NCBI RefSeq assembly: GCF_003432075.1
Contig: NZ_QWBU01000005.1
Coordinates: 62,001-126,000, forward strand
DNA from: Shinella sp. WSJ-2
Lineage (GTDB): Bacteria > Pseudomonadota > Alphaproteobacteria > Rhizobiales > Rhizobiaceae
DNA length: 64,000 bases
Reading direction: 5' to 3'
The translations under genes and the position numbers were made by a program. The notes beneath the pieces were generated by a model. That model was not told the DNA's origin and ran no database searches. It was given only the letters and a program-made list of their open reading frames with translations. Numbering within the stretch: position 1 is the first letter of the stretch; each line of letters begins with the position of its first letter. Shown piece after piece: positions 8,490 to 18,294 of this stretch.

Positions 8490-10751
8490 CTACTGCGTGC
8501 CCGCCGTCGACCAAGCCTTCATCACCTTGTCGAAGGCTTCGGCACCGGCTGTTCCCTTGTCGAGGGTGATCAGCGCGCGGCGGCCGTTGCGGTACGTGAT
8601 CGGAATATCGATCCAGCTGCGGGTGCGCAGTAGCTCAGTGTTCTTGGCGATCGCCTCGGGGAAGTCGTTGAGGGCGATCATGTGGAAATCGTCGGTGATC
8701 TTCGCCGGCACCGCTATCAGCGCGTCGCCGCGGTCCTGCTCGGTTCGCTTCATCGCCACGCGCTGCACGCTTTCGATGCCGCCGCCTTCGAAGTTTTCCG
8801 GCAGTGAGAAGACCAGCTCGACGATATGGCTCGCCGGCAGGGACTTGTCGGCGTTGCGGCGGAAGGTGATGAGCGCGGTCAGGCCCTTAGAGGGCACGTT
8901 GACCTGAGCGCGCACGACGGGTTCCGGCTTGGCATCGCCACCCGGCGATTCCTCGGCGCTCGACCACGCAACCGTGCCTTCGATGGCCGTCGGCGCGGTC
9001 TGGCCGAGGCGCTCCTCATAGAGGAACATCTTCTGCGCGACGCCGATTGCCGCCGGCTGCTCGCCGGTGGCAGCAGGCGTCTGCGTGTCGGTTGTCGTCG
9101 CTGTACCCGTATCGGTCGTCGTCACAGGCGTCTGCGTCGTGCCATCGGTGCCGGTGGCCGGCGTCGTCGCGCCGCCCGTCGTGCCGGCGGCGGTGCCGGC
9201 GCCGGTTTCGGTGGTCGCCTCCGCTGTTTCCGGCGTCTGGGCGGCGACGGACTTGCCCTCTTCGGTCGAGACCCCTTCAGGGGCCGCCGCCGGGCCTTCG
9301 TCGACCTCGGTACCGTCAGTCAGCAGACGCTGGGTGAACTTGCCACTGCTCTGGTCGGCCGAGGCGACCTCTGTCGCCGGCTTCGTCGCAGCACCGTCGG
9401 TCTGCGTGCCCGCGGCGGTCGTGTCGTTGGTCGTCGTGGTGGCCGGCAGATTGCGGCCACCCTCTGCACTCTCGGTCGTGGCTTCAGGCGTTTCCTTGGT
9501 GGCCGGCGACGATGCCGTCAGGGAGGCGATACGCTCGTTGACCCAGTCATTGACCGCATCGCGGTTGAACCAGTAACCGGCACCCGCGCCGCCCGCGATG
9601 GCGATAACGCCGATCAGCGCGGCGATGGCGCCGAAATTGATGCGCGACTTGCGCGGCTCGGCCCGGAAAGAGCGCTGCGGCGTGCGGGCTTCAATGGCTG
9701 GCGTCTTGGTCGCGGCATCGGCGAGGCCGGCTTGCTCCATCGACGAGGACGCCGTGGCAGCGGCAGCGCCGGCAGTCGGCGTAAAGCCAATGAGATCGTC
9801 AAGATCACCCCATTCGCTCTTCTGCGCGGGCTGCGCCTGCTTGGGCTCTTCGGCCTGTGCCGTCTTCTCTTCGGGCCATTCCCAGGCCATCGGATCGGTG
9901 GCGGCGGCAACCGCAGGTTCCTGCTTGTTGGCCGGCGTCGTAACCGGGGCGACATCGCTCCAGTCCCACTGCGCTTCGGCAGCGGGCATCCGGGCGTCCG
10001 CCACGGGTGCCGCATCCGGCAGCAGCTCGTCGTGTACCGGGTAGGCCTCGGCAACCGGCTCTACGACAGCGGCAGCGTCGACAGGCTGCGCCTCGTCCTG
10101 CCGCTCCTGCTCCTGCCAGGAGGGAACGTACTCGTCTGCGGGCACGGCCTCGACCTGCCAGGACGGCTCCACATGCTCCTCGACGACGGCCGGCCGCTCT
10201 TCGGGCTCATCGACAACAGGCGCTTCCGCCACGGTCTCCGCCACCGGTTCCGGTTCCGGCGCAGGCTCGGAAACCTGGTCCTGGACGGCAACGGTTTCGG
10301 CCACCGTCTCTTCAACCGGACGGTCCTCCACCCTGTTTTCTTCTCCGGGCTGCTCCGGCTGGGCGTTATCAGCCGACTGCGCTACCGGCTCTTCCGCGGC
10401 AGATACCGCTTCGACGGGCTGCTGTTCCGGCTCGTCAACGGCCGCGGGCTCTTCCGCCGCCGCTTCCACGGGCTCCGGCTCTGCGACCTCAACAACGGGG
10501 GCCTGAGCGGTTGTGGATGCAAGATCATCGGCAGGCAGCGCCTCCGCGTGCTCGCCTTCGACATCGCTGATCGCCATCTCGAGTTTGTCGAGCTGACGCT
10601 TCACGAGGTCATCGGAAGGGCGCGGGTTCATGGATTCGAGCTGCCGGCGGACAGCGCCGCGGGCCTTCTCGTAAACCTTCTGCCGCATCTCGGCATTGTT
10701 GTCCGAGAGGCCGTCAACGGCCCTTCGAATGACTGCTACAAAATCCGCCAT
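8490..10751 (-). CDS. Large low-complexity single-pass membrane protein
   Basis: The 753-residue protein has three parts. Residues 1-70 form a conserved charged domain (FVAVIRRAVDGLSDNNAEMRQKVYEKARGAVRR). Residues 70-370 are Pro/Glu/Ala/Val-rich disordered sequence, followed by a membrane helix (INFGAIAALIGVIAIAGGAGAGYW) near 375-397. A Thr/Ala/Gly-rich linker then leads to a conserved C-terminal domain of about 150 residues with MKRTEQDRGDALIAVPAKITDDFHMIALNDFPEA. A short cytoplasmic domain and a folded periplasmic domain on long flexible arms suggest an envelope-spanning tether, but the function is unknown. It lies 69 bases downstream of purA on the same strand. The linker length probably varies between relatives. 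Confidence 0.8.
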   Translation of the reverse strand: MADFVAVIRRAVDGLSDNNAEMRQKVYEKARGAVRRQLESMNPRPSDDLVKRQLDKLEMAISDVEGEHAEALPADDLASTTAQAPVVEVAEPEPVEAAAEEPAAVDEPEQQPVEAVSAAEEPVAQSADNAQPEQPGEENRVEDRPVEETVAETVAVQDQVSEPAPEPEPVAETVAEAPVVDEPEERPAVVEEHVEPSWQVEAVPADEYVPSWQEQERQDEAQPVDAAAVVEPVAEAYPVHDELLPDAAPVADARMPAAEAQWDWSDVAPVTTPANKQEPAVAAATDPMAWEWPEEKTAQAEEPKQAQPAQKSEWGDLDDLIGFTPTAGAAAATASSSMEQAGLADAATKTPAIEARTPQRSFRAEPRKSRINFGAIAALIGVIAIAGGAGAGYWFNRDAVNDWVNERIASLTASSPATKETPEATTESAEGGRNLPATTTTNDTTAAGTQTDGAATKPATEVASADQSSGKFTQRLLTDGTEVDEGPAAAPEGVSTEEGKSVAAQTPETAEATTETGAGTAAGTTGGATTPATGTDGTTQTPVTTTDTGTATTTDTQTPAATGEQPAAIGVAQKMFLYEERLGQTAPTAIEGTVAWSSAEESPGGDAKPEPVVRAQVNVPSKGLTALITFRRNADKSLPASHIVELVFSLPENFEGGGIESVQRVAMKRTEQDRGDALIAVPAKITDDFHMIALNDFPEAIAKNTELLRTRSWIDIPITYRNGRRALITLDKGTAGAEAFDKVMKAWSTAGTQ

Positions 10752-10820
10752 CAGAACTTTCCGTGGTGTCCGCGCGCTATCCCATTGGAATACGACGCGG
10801 AACTGGTGTTAGGCTTGAGA

Positions 10821-12116
10821 TTAATCCTCAAACGGGTCCGTCACAAGTATGGTGTCGTCCCGCTCCGGGCTGGTCGAAAGCAGGGCGACCGGCGCACCGA
10901 TCAGCTCTTCGACCTGACGGACATATTTGATCGCCTGGGCCGGCAGGTCCGCCCAGCTGCGGGCACCGACCGTCGATTCCTTCCAGCCTTCGAGCGTAAT
11001 GTAAACCGGCTCGACGCGAGCCTGCTGGGTCTGACTGGCCGGCAGGTAATCGATCTCCTTGCCGTCGAGCTTGTAGCCGACGCAGATCTTCAGCTCGTCA
11101 AGACCATCGAGAACGTCGAGCTTGGTGAGCGCGATGCCGGTGATACCGTTGGTCTTGACCGTCTGGCGCACCAGAACCGCATCGAACCAGCCGCAGCGGC
11201 GCGGACGACCGGTGTTGACACCGACCTCACGGCCGACGGTCGCCAGGTGCTTGCCGATCTCGTCGTTCAGCTCGCAGGGGAACGGGCCTTCGCCGACGCG
11301 CGTCGTGTAGGCCTTGGTGATGCCGAGCACGTAGTTGATCGCCGTCGGGCCAAGGCCCGAACCGGCAGCGGCCTGGCCGGCGACCGTATTGGACGAGGTC
11401 ACGAAGGGATAGGTGCCGTGGTCGTTGTCGAGCAGCGCACCCTGCGCGCCTTCGAACAGGATGCGCGCACCGGAACGGCGCTGCTTGTCGAGGAGATCCC
11501 AGACGCGATCGATATAGGGCAGGATGTGGCCGGCGACCGAAGTCAATTCCTCTTCGATGGACTCGACGGAGATTTCGGCAAGGCCCATGCCGCGGCGCAA
11601 CGCATTGTGGTGCGTCAGCAGGCGCTCGATCTTCGGGCGCAGCGTCTCGGGCTCGGCAAGGTCGATCACGCGAATGGCGCGGCGGCCGACCTTGTCCTCA
11701 TAGGCGGGGCCGATGCCGCGGCGGGTGGTGCCGATCTTGGTGCCGGTCGCGGAGGCGGCGTCTTCACGCAGCGCATCGAGGTCGCGGTGCAGGGAGAGAA
11801 TGAGCGGCGCGTTGTCTGCGATGCGCAGCACTTCGGGCGTGACAGCGACGCCCTGGGCGCGCAGCTTCTCGACTTCCGTGACGAAGTGGTGCGGATCGAC
11901 GACCACGCCGTTGCCGATGACGCTGAGCTTGCCGCGCACGAGACCGGACGGCAGCAGAGCGAGCTTGTAGCTCACACCGTTGATGACAAGTGTATGGCCG
12001 GCATTGTGGCCGCCCTGGTAGCGAACGATTACCTCGGCTCGTTCCGAAAGCCAGTCGACAATCTTGCCCTTGCCTTCGTCACCCCATTGAGAACCGACAA
12101 CTACGACACTCGCCAT
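10821..12116 (-). CDS. purA: Adenylosuccinate synthetase PurA
   Basis: PurA makes adenylosuccinate from IMP, aspartate and GTP, the first committed step to AMP. The 431-residue protein has the N-terminal signature [16 protein letters not shown], whose Asp and His residues bind GTP and IMP, then GGHNAGHTL and [14 protein letters not shown]. The C-terminal part contains [13 protein letters not shown] chose the ATG at 12116, preceded by AGGTGA on the coding strand. A longer reading from 12242 adds 42 residues unlike the family. An 18-base perfect palindrome lies at 12128-12145 in the leader. Confidence 0.97.
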   Translation of the reverse strand: MASVVVVGSQWGDEGKGKIVDWLSERAEVIVRYQGGHNAGHTLVINGVSYKLALLPSGLVRGKLSVIGNGVVVDPHHFVTEVEKLRAQGVAVTPEVLRIADNAPLILSLHRDLDALREDAASATGTKIGTTRRGIGPAYEDKVGRRAIRVIDLAEPETLRPKIERLLTHHNALRRGMGLAEISVESIEEELTSVAGHILPYIDRVWDLLDKQRRSGARILFEGAQGALLDNDHGTYPFVTSSNTVAGQAAAGSGLGPTAINYVLGITKAYTTRVGEGPFPCELNDEIGKHLATVGREVGVNTGRPRRCGWFDAVLVRQTVKTNGITGIALTKLDVLDGLDELKICVGYKLDGKEIDYLPASQTQQARVEPVYITLEGWKESTVGARSWADLPAQAIKYVRQVEELIGAPVALLSTSPERDDTILVTDPFED

Positions 12117-12127
12117 TTCACCTATCC

Positions 12128-12145
12128 CGTTTTCGCGCGAAAACG
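12128..12145. repeat. 18-bp perfect palindrome in the purA leader
   Basis: CGTTTTCGCGCGAAAACG reads the same on both strands. It ends 12 bases upstream of the purA start codon, next to its ribosome-binding site. It could be an operator or, in RNA, a hairpin beside the Shine-Dalgarno sequence. Confidence 0.6.
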
Positions 12146-12340
12146 CGCAACCGTTTACGCACACGCAAGCGTGCGCCTGACACAAACCCGCGCATCTATA
12201 CTGTGTTGTCTTTGGGAATGCGACCCTGTTATGACGGCCCACCTCCGCTTTTTGAATGACATTGTCTGCTTTTTCACCTTATCTGGGCCACCCGCCGGCG
12301 CACACTGCCCCTCCTCTTTCAGCATCCGGATCCTGCCGCC

Positions 12341-13234
12341 TTGAACACGAGAGCCTATTTCTACCTGTGCGTGACCTCGCTTTTCTGGGGCGCTAACTCG
12401 GTCGCGGGCAAAATGGCGGTCGGCCATGTCAGCCCCATGGTGCTGACGACCTTCCGCTGGATCGTGGCCCTCACTATCATCCTGACGCTCATGACGCCCC
12501 AGGTGAAGCGTGACTGGCCGGTCATCCGCAAACATTGGCTCCAGCTTCTGCTCTACGGCGTCTTCGGCTTTACCGCGTTCAACGCGCTGCTCTACACCGC
12601 GCTCGGTTATACCAGCGCCATCAATGCCGTTATCGAGCAGGCCGGCATTCCCATGCTGATCTTCGTCTTCAACTTCGTGCTTTTCCGCATTCAGGCCTCG
12701 ATTGCCCAGGTGATCGGCTTCACCGTCACACTCATCGGCGTGCTGGTAACAGCCGCTCATGGCGAATTCTCGGCACTGGCGGAACTGGAGTTCAATTTCG
12801 GCGATGCACTGATGCTGCTCGCCTGCATCGTCTATGCCGCCTATACGGTCTCGCTGCGCTGGAAGCCGGCGCTGCACTGGCAAAGCTTCATCGCCGCGCC
12901 CGCCTTCGGTGCGCTTCTCAGCGCCATTCCGTTGTTCTTCTGGGAACTGTCGCGTGACGCCGCCATCTTCCCGGATACGACCGGCTGGATGATCGTGCTT
13001 TATGCCGGCATATTCCCGTCGCTGCTCTCGCAGGTCCTGTATGTGCGTGGTGTCGAGATGATCGGCGCCAACCGCGCCGGGCTGTTCATCAATGCCATCC
13101 CGGTCTTCGGTACCTTGCTATCCGTACTGTTGATCGGCGAGACCATCCACGCCTTCCACTTCCTTGCTCTCCTCCTTGTACTGGGCGGCATTGCGATTGC
13201 CGAATGGGGCCGCCCGAAGGAGAAAAAGGTCTGA
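12341..13234 (+). CDS. DMT-superfamily (EamA) transporter
   Basis: The 297-residue inner-membrane protein has about ten hydrophobic helices in two EamA repeats: about 1-140, starting YLCVTSLFWGANSVAGKMAVGHVSP, and about 150-290. Members export amino acids, nucleotides or other metabolites; the substrate here cannot be predicted. The start is TTG at 12341. The next Met is inside the first helix, so a later start would break the fold. It is divergent from purA, and the 224-base gap between them holds the purA palindrome. Confidence 0.85.
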   Translation: MNTRAYFYLCVTSLFWGANSVAGKMAVGHVSPMVLTTFRWIVALTIILTLMTPQVKRDWPVIRKHWLQLLLYGVFGFTAFNALLYTALGYTSAINAVIEQAGIPMLIFVFNFVLFRIQASIAQVIGFTVTLIGVLVTAAHGEFSALAELEFNFGDALMLLACIVYAAYTVSLRWKPALHWQSFIAAPAFGALLSAIPLFFWELSRDAAIFPDTTGWMIVLYAGIFPSLLSQVLYVRGVEMIGANRAGLFINAIPVFGTLLSVLLIGETIHAFHFLALLLVLGGIAIAEWGRPKEKKV

Positions 13235-13366
13235 CGCCACAAGAATTCGTCGGTAAATCCTTGTATTCAAAGTGTCTTCCTCCCTAAAACTGACGCCGCT
13301 CTTTAAACCTTGTTTAGATTTTTAATGGTGCAGTTCGCGCACTATAATTCTCTTCAGGTTCAAGTC

Positions 13367-15178
13367 GTGAAAAACATCCGCATCGCCACCCGCATCTATC
13401 TTCTCACCGCCATGGCGCTCGTCTTCATGGCTGCCGCCATGATCTACAAGACCCAGGCCGCCAACGAGGAGGTGAATGACGAACGCCGCCAAATGCTGCG
13501 CAACGTGACGGAATCCGCCATCTCCGTTATCGCCTCCTACGAGAAGCTCGCCAGCGAAGGCGCGCTGACCGTCGAGGACGCCAAGGCACGTGCGATCGCC
13601 GATGTGATGGCCATGCGCTTCGGCGAAGGCGGCTACTTCTTCATCAACGGCTTCGACGGCATGATGATCGCTCATCCCCTGAACGCCAAGCTCATCGGCA
13701 CGGATGTACGCGGCCTGAAGGATGCTAACGGCAAGGCCTTCAACGTCGAGCTCATCAATCTAGCCCAAAACCCCGGCAGCGGCTTCGTCGATTATGTCTG
13801 GGACAAGCCCGGCCAGAGCGAACCGGTCGAAAAATTCTCCTATATCCAGGGCTTCAAGCCTTGGGGCTGGGGTGTCGGCACCGGAGTCTATGCCGATGAC
13901 CTTGCGGCACAATATTATACGTCGATGACCACCACCGTCATCATCACTCTGCTCGCCGGCATCGCGACGCTCGCCGCCGCCCTCCTTATCGGCCGCTCCA
14001 TCAGCCGCCCGCTCAACCGTCTTAAGGACGTGATGCTCGAGGTCTCGCGCAACGAGACACAGTCCACCGTGCCGGATACCGAACGCAAAGACGAGATCGG
14101 CAATATGGCGGACGCCCTCGTGCTGTTGCGCAACTCGGTCATCGAACGCAATGCGCTGGAAATCCGCCAGCGTGAGCAACAGGGGATTCTCGACGACGAG
14201 CGCAGTGCCAACGAGGAGCGCCAGGCCTCCGTCGCGCGCGGGCAATCGCGTGTCGTCGACACGATCGGCTCCGCACTGGAGCGCCTCGCCCAGGGCGACC
14301 TCACCGTCTCCGTTCCGGCCCTTGGCGCCGAATACGAAAAGCTTCGCCGGGACTTTAACGACGCCGTCGCGTCACTCAAATCCACCATCGGGGCGATTGC
14401 CGAGTCCACCGCCGTCGTCAACGGGAGTGCCGGCGAGATCAGCCGCGCGGCCAACGACCTCTCGCAGCGCACCGAACAGCAGGCCGCCTCGCTGGAAGAA
14501 ACCGCCGCCGCGCTCGACGAGATCACAGCGGCCGTGCAGAACTCCACCACCCGCGCCGAGGAAGCCAAGCGCATGGTCTCCGATGCCCGTGCGGGTGCTG
14601 CAAAGTCGAGCGAGGTCGTGCGCAATGCCATTGACGCGATGGGCCGCATCGAAAGCTCGTCGTCGAAGATCGGCGAGATCATCGGCGTCATTGACGACAT
14701 CGCCTTCCAGACGAACCTGCTGGCGCTGAATGCCGGTGTCGAGGCGGCGCGCGCCGGTGAAGCCGGCAAGGGCTTTGCCGTCGTCGCGCAGGAAGTGCGC
14801 GAGCTTGCGCAACGCTCGGCCAATGCCGCCAAGGAGATCAAGGCGCTGATCAACGCCTCATCGACGGAGGTCTCGGCCGGCGTCTCGCTGGTCGAGGAAA
14901 CCGGCTCGTCGCTCAGCGATATCGAGCGCCGCGTCAATGAGATCAACGACCGCATCGTTTCGATTGCCACCGCCGCACAGGAACAGGCCGTCGGCCTCCG
15001 CGAAATCAACACGGCTGTCAACCAGATGGACCAGATGACCCAGCAGAACGCCGCCATGGTGGAAGAGACCTCCGCCGCAAGCCAGACGCTGGCGCAGGAA
15101 AGCGGGCAACTCGCCAGCCGCATTGCCCACTTCCAGCTCGCCGGCCACGGCAGCGGCCAGATGCGCCGCGCGGCCTGA
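13367..15178 (+). CDS. Methyl-accepting chemotaxis protein with an sCache_2 sensor
   Basis: This chemoreceptor controls CheA. From the GTG at 13367 it has 603 residues. There is a first membrane helix (about 9-27), a periplasmic sCache_2 domain with the typical [19 protein letters not shown] and [14 protein letters not shown], and a second helix ([22 protein letters not shown]). A HAMP domain and the signalling hairpin follow, with the tip [20 protein letters not shown]. No C-terminal CheR-tethering pentapeptide is seen. Cache_2 receptors often sense small carboxylates. Reading back to a TTG at 13310 is possible. However, TATAAT at 13344-13349 and a near CtrA box, TTAA-N7-TTAG, at 13303-13317 suggest the promoter lies there. 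Confidence 0.93.
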   Translation: MKNIRIATRIYLLTAMALVFMAAAMIYKTQAANEEVNDERRQMLRNVTESAISVIASYEKLASEGALTVEDAKARAIADVMAMRFGEGGYFFINGFDGMMIAHPLNAKLIGTDVRGLKDANGKAFNVELINLAQNPGSGFVDYVWDKPGQSEPVEKFSYIQGFKPWGWGVGTGVYADDLAAQYYTSMTTTVIITLLAGIATLAAALLIGRSISRPLNRLKDVMLEVSRNETQSTVPDTERKDEIGNMADALVLLRNSVIERNALEIRQREQQGILDDERSANEERQASVARGQSRVVDTIGSALERLAQGDLTVSVPALGAEYEKLRRDFNDAVASLKSTIGAIAESTAVVNGSAGEISRAANDLSQRTEQQAASLEETAAALDEITAAVQNSTTRAEEAKRMVSDARAGAAKSSEVVRNAIDAMGRIESSSSKIGEIIGVIDDIAFQTNLLALNAGVEAARAGEAGKGFAVVAQEVRELAQRSANAAKEIKALINASSTEVSAGVSLVEETGSSLSDIERRVNEINDRIVSIATAAQEQAVGLREINTAVNQMDQMTQQNAAMVEETSAASQTLAQESGQLASRIAHFQLAGHGSGQMRRAA

Positions 15179-15202
15179 CCGTAAAAGGCTCACCTCAAAC
15201 CG

Positions 15203-15237
15203 AAAGGCCCGCCGGAGCAATCCGGCGGGCCTTTCTT
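15203..15237. terminator. Bidirectional terminator between the chemoreceptor gene and serA
   Basis: GGCCCGCCGG (15206-15215) pairs with CCGGCGGGCC (15222-15231) around a 6-base loop. TTTCTTCT follows on the plus strand and TTTCGG on the minus strand. Confidence 0.8.
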
Positions 15238-15260
15238 CTATCGTCTTGGGAGGACGAAGA

Positions 15261-16856
15261 TCAGTCGACGTTGAAAACCAGCGGCTTGATCTGGCGGATG
15301 GCCTGATTTGCGCGCAGCTTGTTCAGCACATCTTCCGAGACCGCGGCATCGACATAGAGCAGTGCGATAGCGTCGCCGCCCTGTTTGTCGCGGCCGAGCT
15401 GGAAGTTTGCGATGTTCACACCGGCTTCGCCGAGCGTCGTGCCGATGAAGCCGATCATGCCGGGGACGTCGGTGTTGGTGATGTAGACCATGTGGTTGCC
15501 CACGTCGGCATCGAGGTTGATGCCCTTGATCTGGATGAAGCGCGGCTTGCCGTCGGAGAAGACCGTACCGGCGATGGATCTGGTCTGGTTATCCGTCTTG
15601 ACCGTGAGGCGGATGTAGCCGTCGAAGACGCCCGACTTGTCGCGCTTCACTTCCGAAAGGATGACGCCCTTTTCCTTGATCATGACCGGTGCCGAGACCA
15701 TGTTGACGTCGGCGACCTGCGGACGAATGAGGCCGGCAAGCACGGCGCTGGTCAGCGCCTTGGTGTTCATCGAAGCGGTCGCGCCGTCATAAAGAATCTC
15801 GATTTCCTTAATCGCGCTTTCGGTGACCTGGCCGACGAAGGCGCCGAGCACGTCCGCAAGGCGGATGAACGGCTTCAGGATCGGCGCTTCCTCGGCGGTG
15901 ATCGACGGCATGTTGATGGCGTTCGAGACCGCACCCTTGACGAGGTAATCCGACATCTGCTCGGCGACCTGCAGGGCAACGTTCTCCTGGGCTTCCGTGG
16001 TCGAGGCACCGAGATGCGGCGTGCAGACGACGTTTTCCAAGCCGAAGAGCGGGCTTTCCGTCGCGGGCTCGACTTCGAACACGTCGAAGCCGGCACCGGC
16101 GACATGGCCGGACTTGATGGCTTCGGCAAGTGCTGCCTCATCGACCAGACCGCCACGGGCGCAGTTGATGATGCGAACGCCCTTCTTGGTCTTGGCGAGC
16201 GCTTCCTTGTTCAGGATGCCGCGGGTCTTGTCGGTCATCGGCACATGCAGCGTGATGAAATCGGCGCGGGCGAGCAGGTCGTCCAGTTCCACCTTCTCCA
16301 CACCCATTTCCTGGGCGCGTTCGGCCGAGAGGAAGGGATCATAGGCGATGACATGCATGCCAAGGCCGATGGCCTTCTTGCAGACGATGCCGCCGATATT
16401 GCCGGCGCCGATGACACCGAGCAGCTTGCCGGTGATCTCGACACCCATGAACTTCGACTTTTCCCACTTGCCGGCCTGGGTCGACTGGTCGGCGGCCGGC
16501 AGCTGGCGGGCAACGGCGAACATCAGCGCGATGGCGTGTTCGGCGGTCGTGATCGAGTTGCCGAAGGGCGTGTTCATCACGATGATGCCGCGGCGCGATG
16601 CAGCCGGGATATCGACATTGTCGACGCCGATGCCGGCGCGGCCAATGACCTTGAGGTTGGTCGCGGCTGCGATCAGCTTTTCCGTCGCCTTGGTGGCCGA
16701 GCGGATGGCGAGACCGTCATAGTTGCCGATGATCTCGGCAAGCTTTTCCTTGTCCTTGCCGAGCTTCGGCTGGAAATCGACTTCGACGCCGCGATCGCGG
16801 AAAATCTGGACGGCGGTTTCCGACAGTTCGTCAGATACGAGTACGCGAGGTGCCAT
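15261..16856 (-). CDS. serA: D-3-phosphoglycerate dehydrogenase SerA
   Basis: SerA oxidises 3-phosphoglycerate to 3-phosphohydroxypyruvate, the first step of serine synthesis. The 531-residue protein is the long bacterial form. It has a substrate-binding lobe, a Rossmann NAD+ domain with GVIGAGNIGG, the catalytic Arg in INCARGGLVDE and catalytic His in CTPHLGASTTEAQ. An intervening ASB domain (about 320-450) and a C-terminal ACT domain with NTDVPGMIGFIGTTLGEAGVNI follow. The ACT domain suggests serine feedback. It lies 78 bases downstream of serC on the same strand. Confidence 0.97.
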   Translation of the reverse strand: MAPRVLVSDELSETAVQIFRDRGVEVDFQPKLGKDKEKLAEIIGNYDGLAIRSATKATEKLIAAATNLKVIGRAGIGVDNVDIPAASRRGIIVMNTPFGNSITTAEHAIALMFAVARQLPAADQSTQAGKWEKSKFMGVEITGKLLGVIGAGNIGGIVCKKAIGLGMHVIAYDPFLSAERAQEMGVEKVELDDLLARADFITLHVPMTDKTRGILNKEALAKTKKGVRIINCARGGLVDEAALAEAIKSGHVAGAGFDVFEVEPATESPLFGLENVVCTPHLGASTTEAQENVALQVAEQMSDYLVKGAVSNAINMPSITAEEAPILKPFIRLADVLGAFVGQVTESAIKEIEILYDGATASMNTKALTSAVLAGLIRPQVADVNMVSAPVMIKEKGVILSEVKRDKSGVFDGYIRLTVKTDNQTRSIAGTVFSDGKPRFIQIKGINLDADVGNHMVYITNTDVPGMIGFIGTTLGEAGVNIANFQLGRDKQGGDAIALLYVDAAVSEDVLNKLRANQAIRQIKPLVFNVD

Positions 16857-16934
16857 GAGAGGCCTCCTTCAATGAAACAGGGGAAATGAGATCAAAGGTG
16901 GCTTCGCCCAGGGGACGAAGCCGGTCGCGAAAAA

Positions 16935-18116
16935 TCAGGCCGCAGCCTTGGAAAGCGTCGCCTTCTGGGTCTCGAAAGCCCAGGTCAGCCAAGGCATCAA
17001 CGCCTCGAGATCGGCGGTGTCGATGGTGGCACCAGCCCAGATGCGAAGGCCCGAGGGGGCATCGCGATAGGCGCCGATGTCATAGGCGACACCCTGCTTG
17101 TCGAGAAGGGACACGAGGCCCTTGGCGAAAGCCGCCTGGGCGTCGGCATCGAGCGCCAGCACGTCCTTGTCGGCAATCGTCAGGCACACCGAGGTGTTGG
17201 AGCGCGTCGCCGGGTCCTTGGCAAGGTTGGCGATCCAGTCGTTCTGTTCGACGAAATCGAAGATGACCTTGGCATTGGCATCCGCGCGGGCCATCAGCCC
17301 ATTGAGACCGCCGACCTTCTTGGCCCAGAGCAGCGCATCGATGTAATCTTCGACGCAGAGCATGGAGGGCGTATTGATCGTCTCGCCCTGGAATATGCCC
17401 TCGATGATCTTGCCGCCCTTGGTCATGCGGAAAATCTTCGGCATCGGCCAGGCCGGCGTATAGCTTTCCAAACGCTCGACGGCACGCGGCGACAGGATGA
17501 TGACGCCATGTGCACCCTCACCGCCCAAAACCTTCTGCCAGGAGAAGGTGACGACATCGAGCTTGGCGAAATCGAGGTTCTGCGCGAAGGCGGCCGAGGT
17601 CGCATCGCAGATCGTCAGGCCCTTGCGATCGGCCGGGATGAAGTCGGCATTGGCGACGCGGACGCCCGAGGTCGTGCCGTTCCAGGTGAAGACCACGTCA
17701 CGATCGAAATCGATCGTGGAAAGGTCGGGGAGAAGGCCGTAATCGGCCGTAATCTTTCTAACGTCGGGAAGCTTCAGCTCCTTGACGACGTCGGAAACCC
17801 AGCCCGAACCGAAGCTTTCCCAGGCGACCATGTCGACGCCGCGCGGGCCGAGCAGCGACCACAGTGCCATTTCGACGGCGCCGGTATCCGAAGCAGGCAC
17901 GATGCCGATGCGGTAATCCGCCGGGACTTCGAGAACTTCACGGGTGAGATCGATGGCCTGCTTGAGCTTGGTCTTGCCGATCTTGGCGCGGTGCGAACGA
18001 CCGAGCGGGGCATCGGAAAGCGCTTCGAGCGACCAGTTGGGGCGCTTCGAGCACGGGCCAGAAGAGAAATGAGTATTGTTCGGACGCACGTCCGGCGCGG
18101 TGACGGTCTTCGTCAT
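16935..18116 (-). CDS. serC: Phosphoserine aminotransferase SerC
   Basis: SerC transfers an amino group from glutamate to 3-phosphohydroxypyruvate and is PLP-dependent. The 393-residue protein belongs to the alphaproteobacterial type. K195 in [16 protein letters not shown] should form the Schiff base and D171 in CDATSAAF should pair with the PLP nitrogen. It is the first gene of the serC-serA operon. A promoter and a serC-type RNA hairpin lie upstream, so regulation by a leader RNA is likely. The same enzyme may also act in vitamin B6 synthesis. Confidence 0.96.
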   Translation of the reverse strand: MTKTVTAPDVRPNNTHFSSGPCSKRPNWSLEALSDAPLGRSHRAKIGKTKLKQAIDLTREVLEVPADYRIGIVPASDTGAVEMALWSLLGPRGVDMVAWESFGSGWVSDVVKELKLPDVRKITADYGLLPDLSTIDFDRDVVFTWNGTTSGVRVANADFIPADRKGLTICDATSAAFAQNLDFAKLDVVTFSWQKVLGGEGAHGVIILSPRAVERLESYTPAWPMPKIFRMTKGGKIIEGIFQGETINTPSMLCVEDYIDALLWAKKVGGLNGLMARADANAKVIFDFVEQNDWIANLAKDPATRSNTSVCLTIADKDVLALDADAQAAFAKGLVSLLDKQGVAYDIGAYRDAPSGLRIWAGATIDTADLEALMPWLTWAFETQKATLSKAAA

Positions 18117-18127
18117 GATCGCTATCC

Positions 18128-18201
18128 TTCCAGATAGATAGCTCCTCGTTGGGGAGGAGTGTCCCGCCGCCGTGAATATGGGAGAGGCGCTTTTCCGTCA
18201 A
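18128..18201 (-). promoter_or_regulatory. serC promoter and serC-type leader RNA hairpin
   Basis: On the minus strand TTGACG (18196-18201), a 17-base spacer and TATTCA (18173-18178) make a good promoter. Just downstream the RNA would form the hairpin CUCCUC (18159-18154) / GAGGAG (18147-18142) with a 6-base loop, 25 bases before the ATG. A short structured serC RNA motif is known upstream of serC in alphaproteobacteria, and position and purine-rich stem fit. The right arm, GAGGAG, could itself act as a ribosome-binding sequence that the hairpin hides. The assignment needs a covariance search. Confidence 0.65.
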
Positions 18202-18242
18202 GAGGAATATGTCGCGAACGAAAAATAATCCGCCGCAATGGA

Positions 18243-18271
18243 AACGGCGCGCCGGTTGCCCGACGCGCCGC
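18243..18271 (-). terminator. Possible terminator of the first Omp25-like gene
   Basis: CGGCGCG (18245-18251) pairs with CGCGCCG (18264-18270) around a 12-base loop. The minus-strand tail is only TTTCC, so it is a weak candidate. Confidence 0.45.
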
Positions 18272-18294
18272 TGAATGGATCGAATGGAGAGGCA

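Noticed and set aside
8826-12344. A plus-strand open frame of 1172 codons
   Set aside because: It lies antisense to the low-complexity membrane protein and purA, is Arg/Gly-rich without domains, and is explained by high GC at codon position three.
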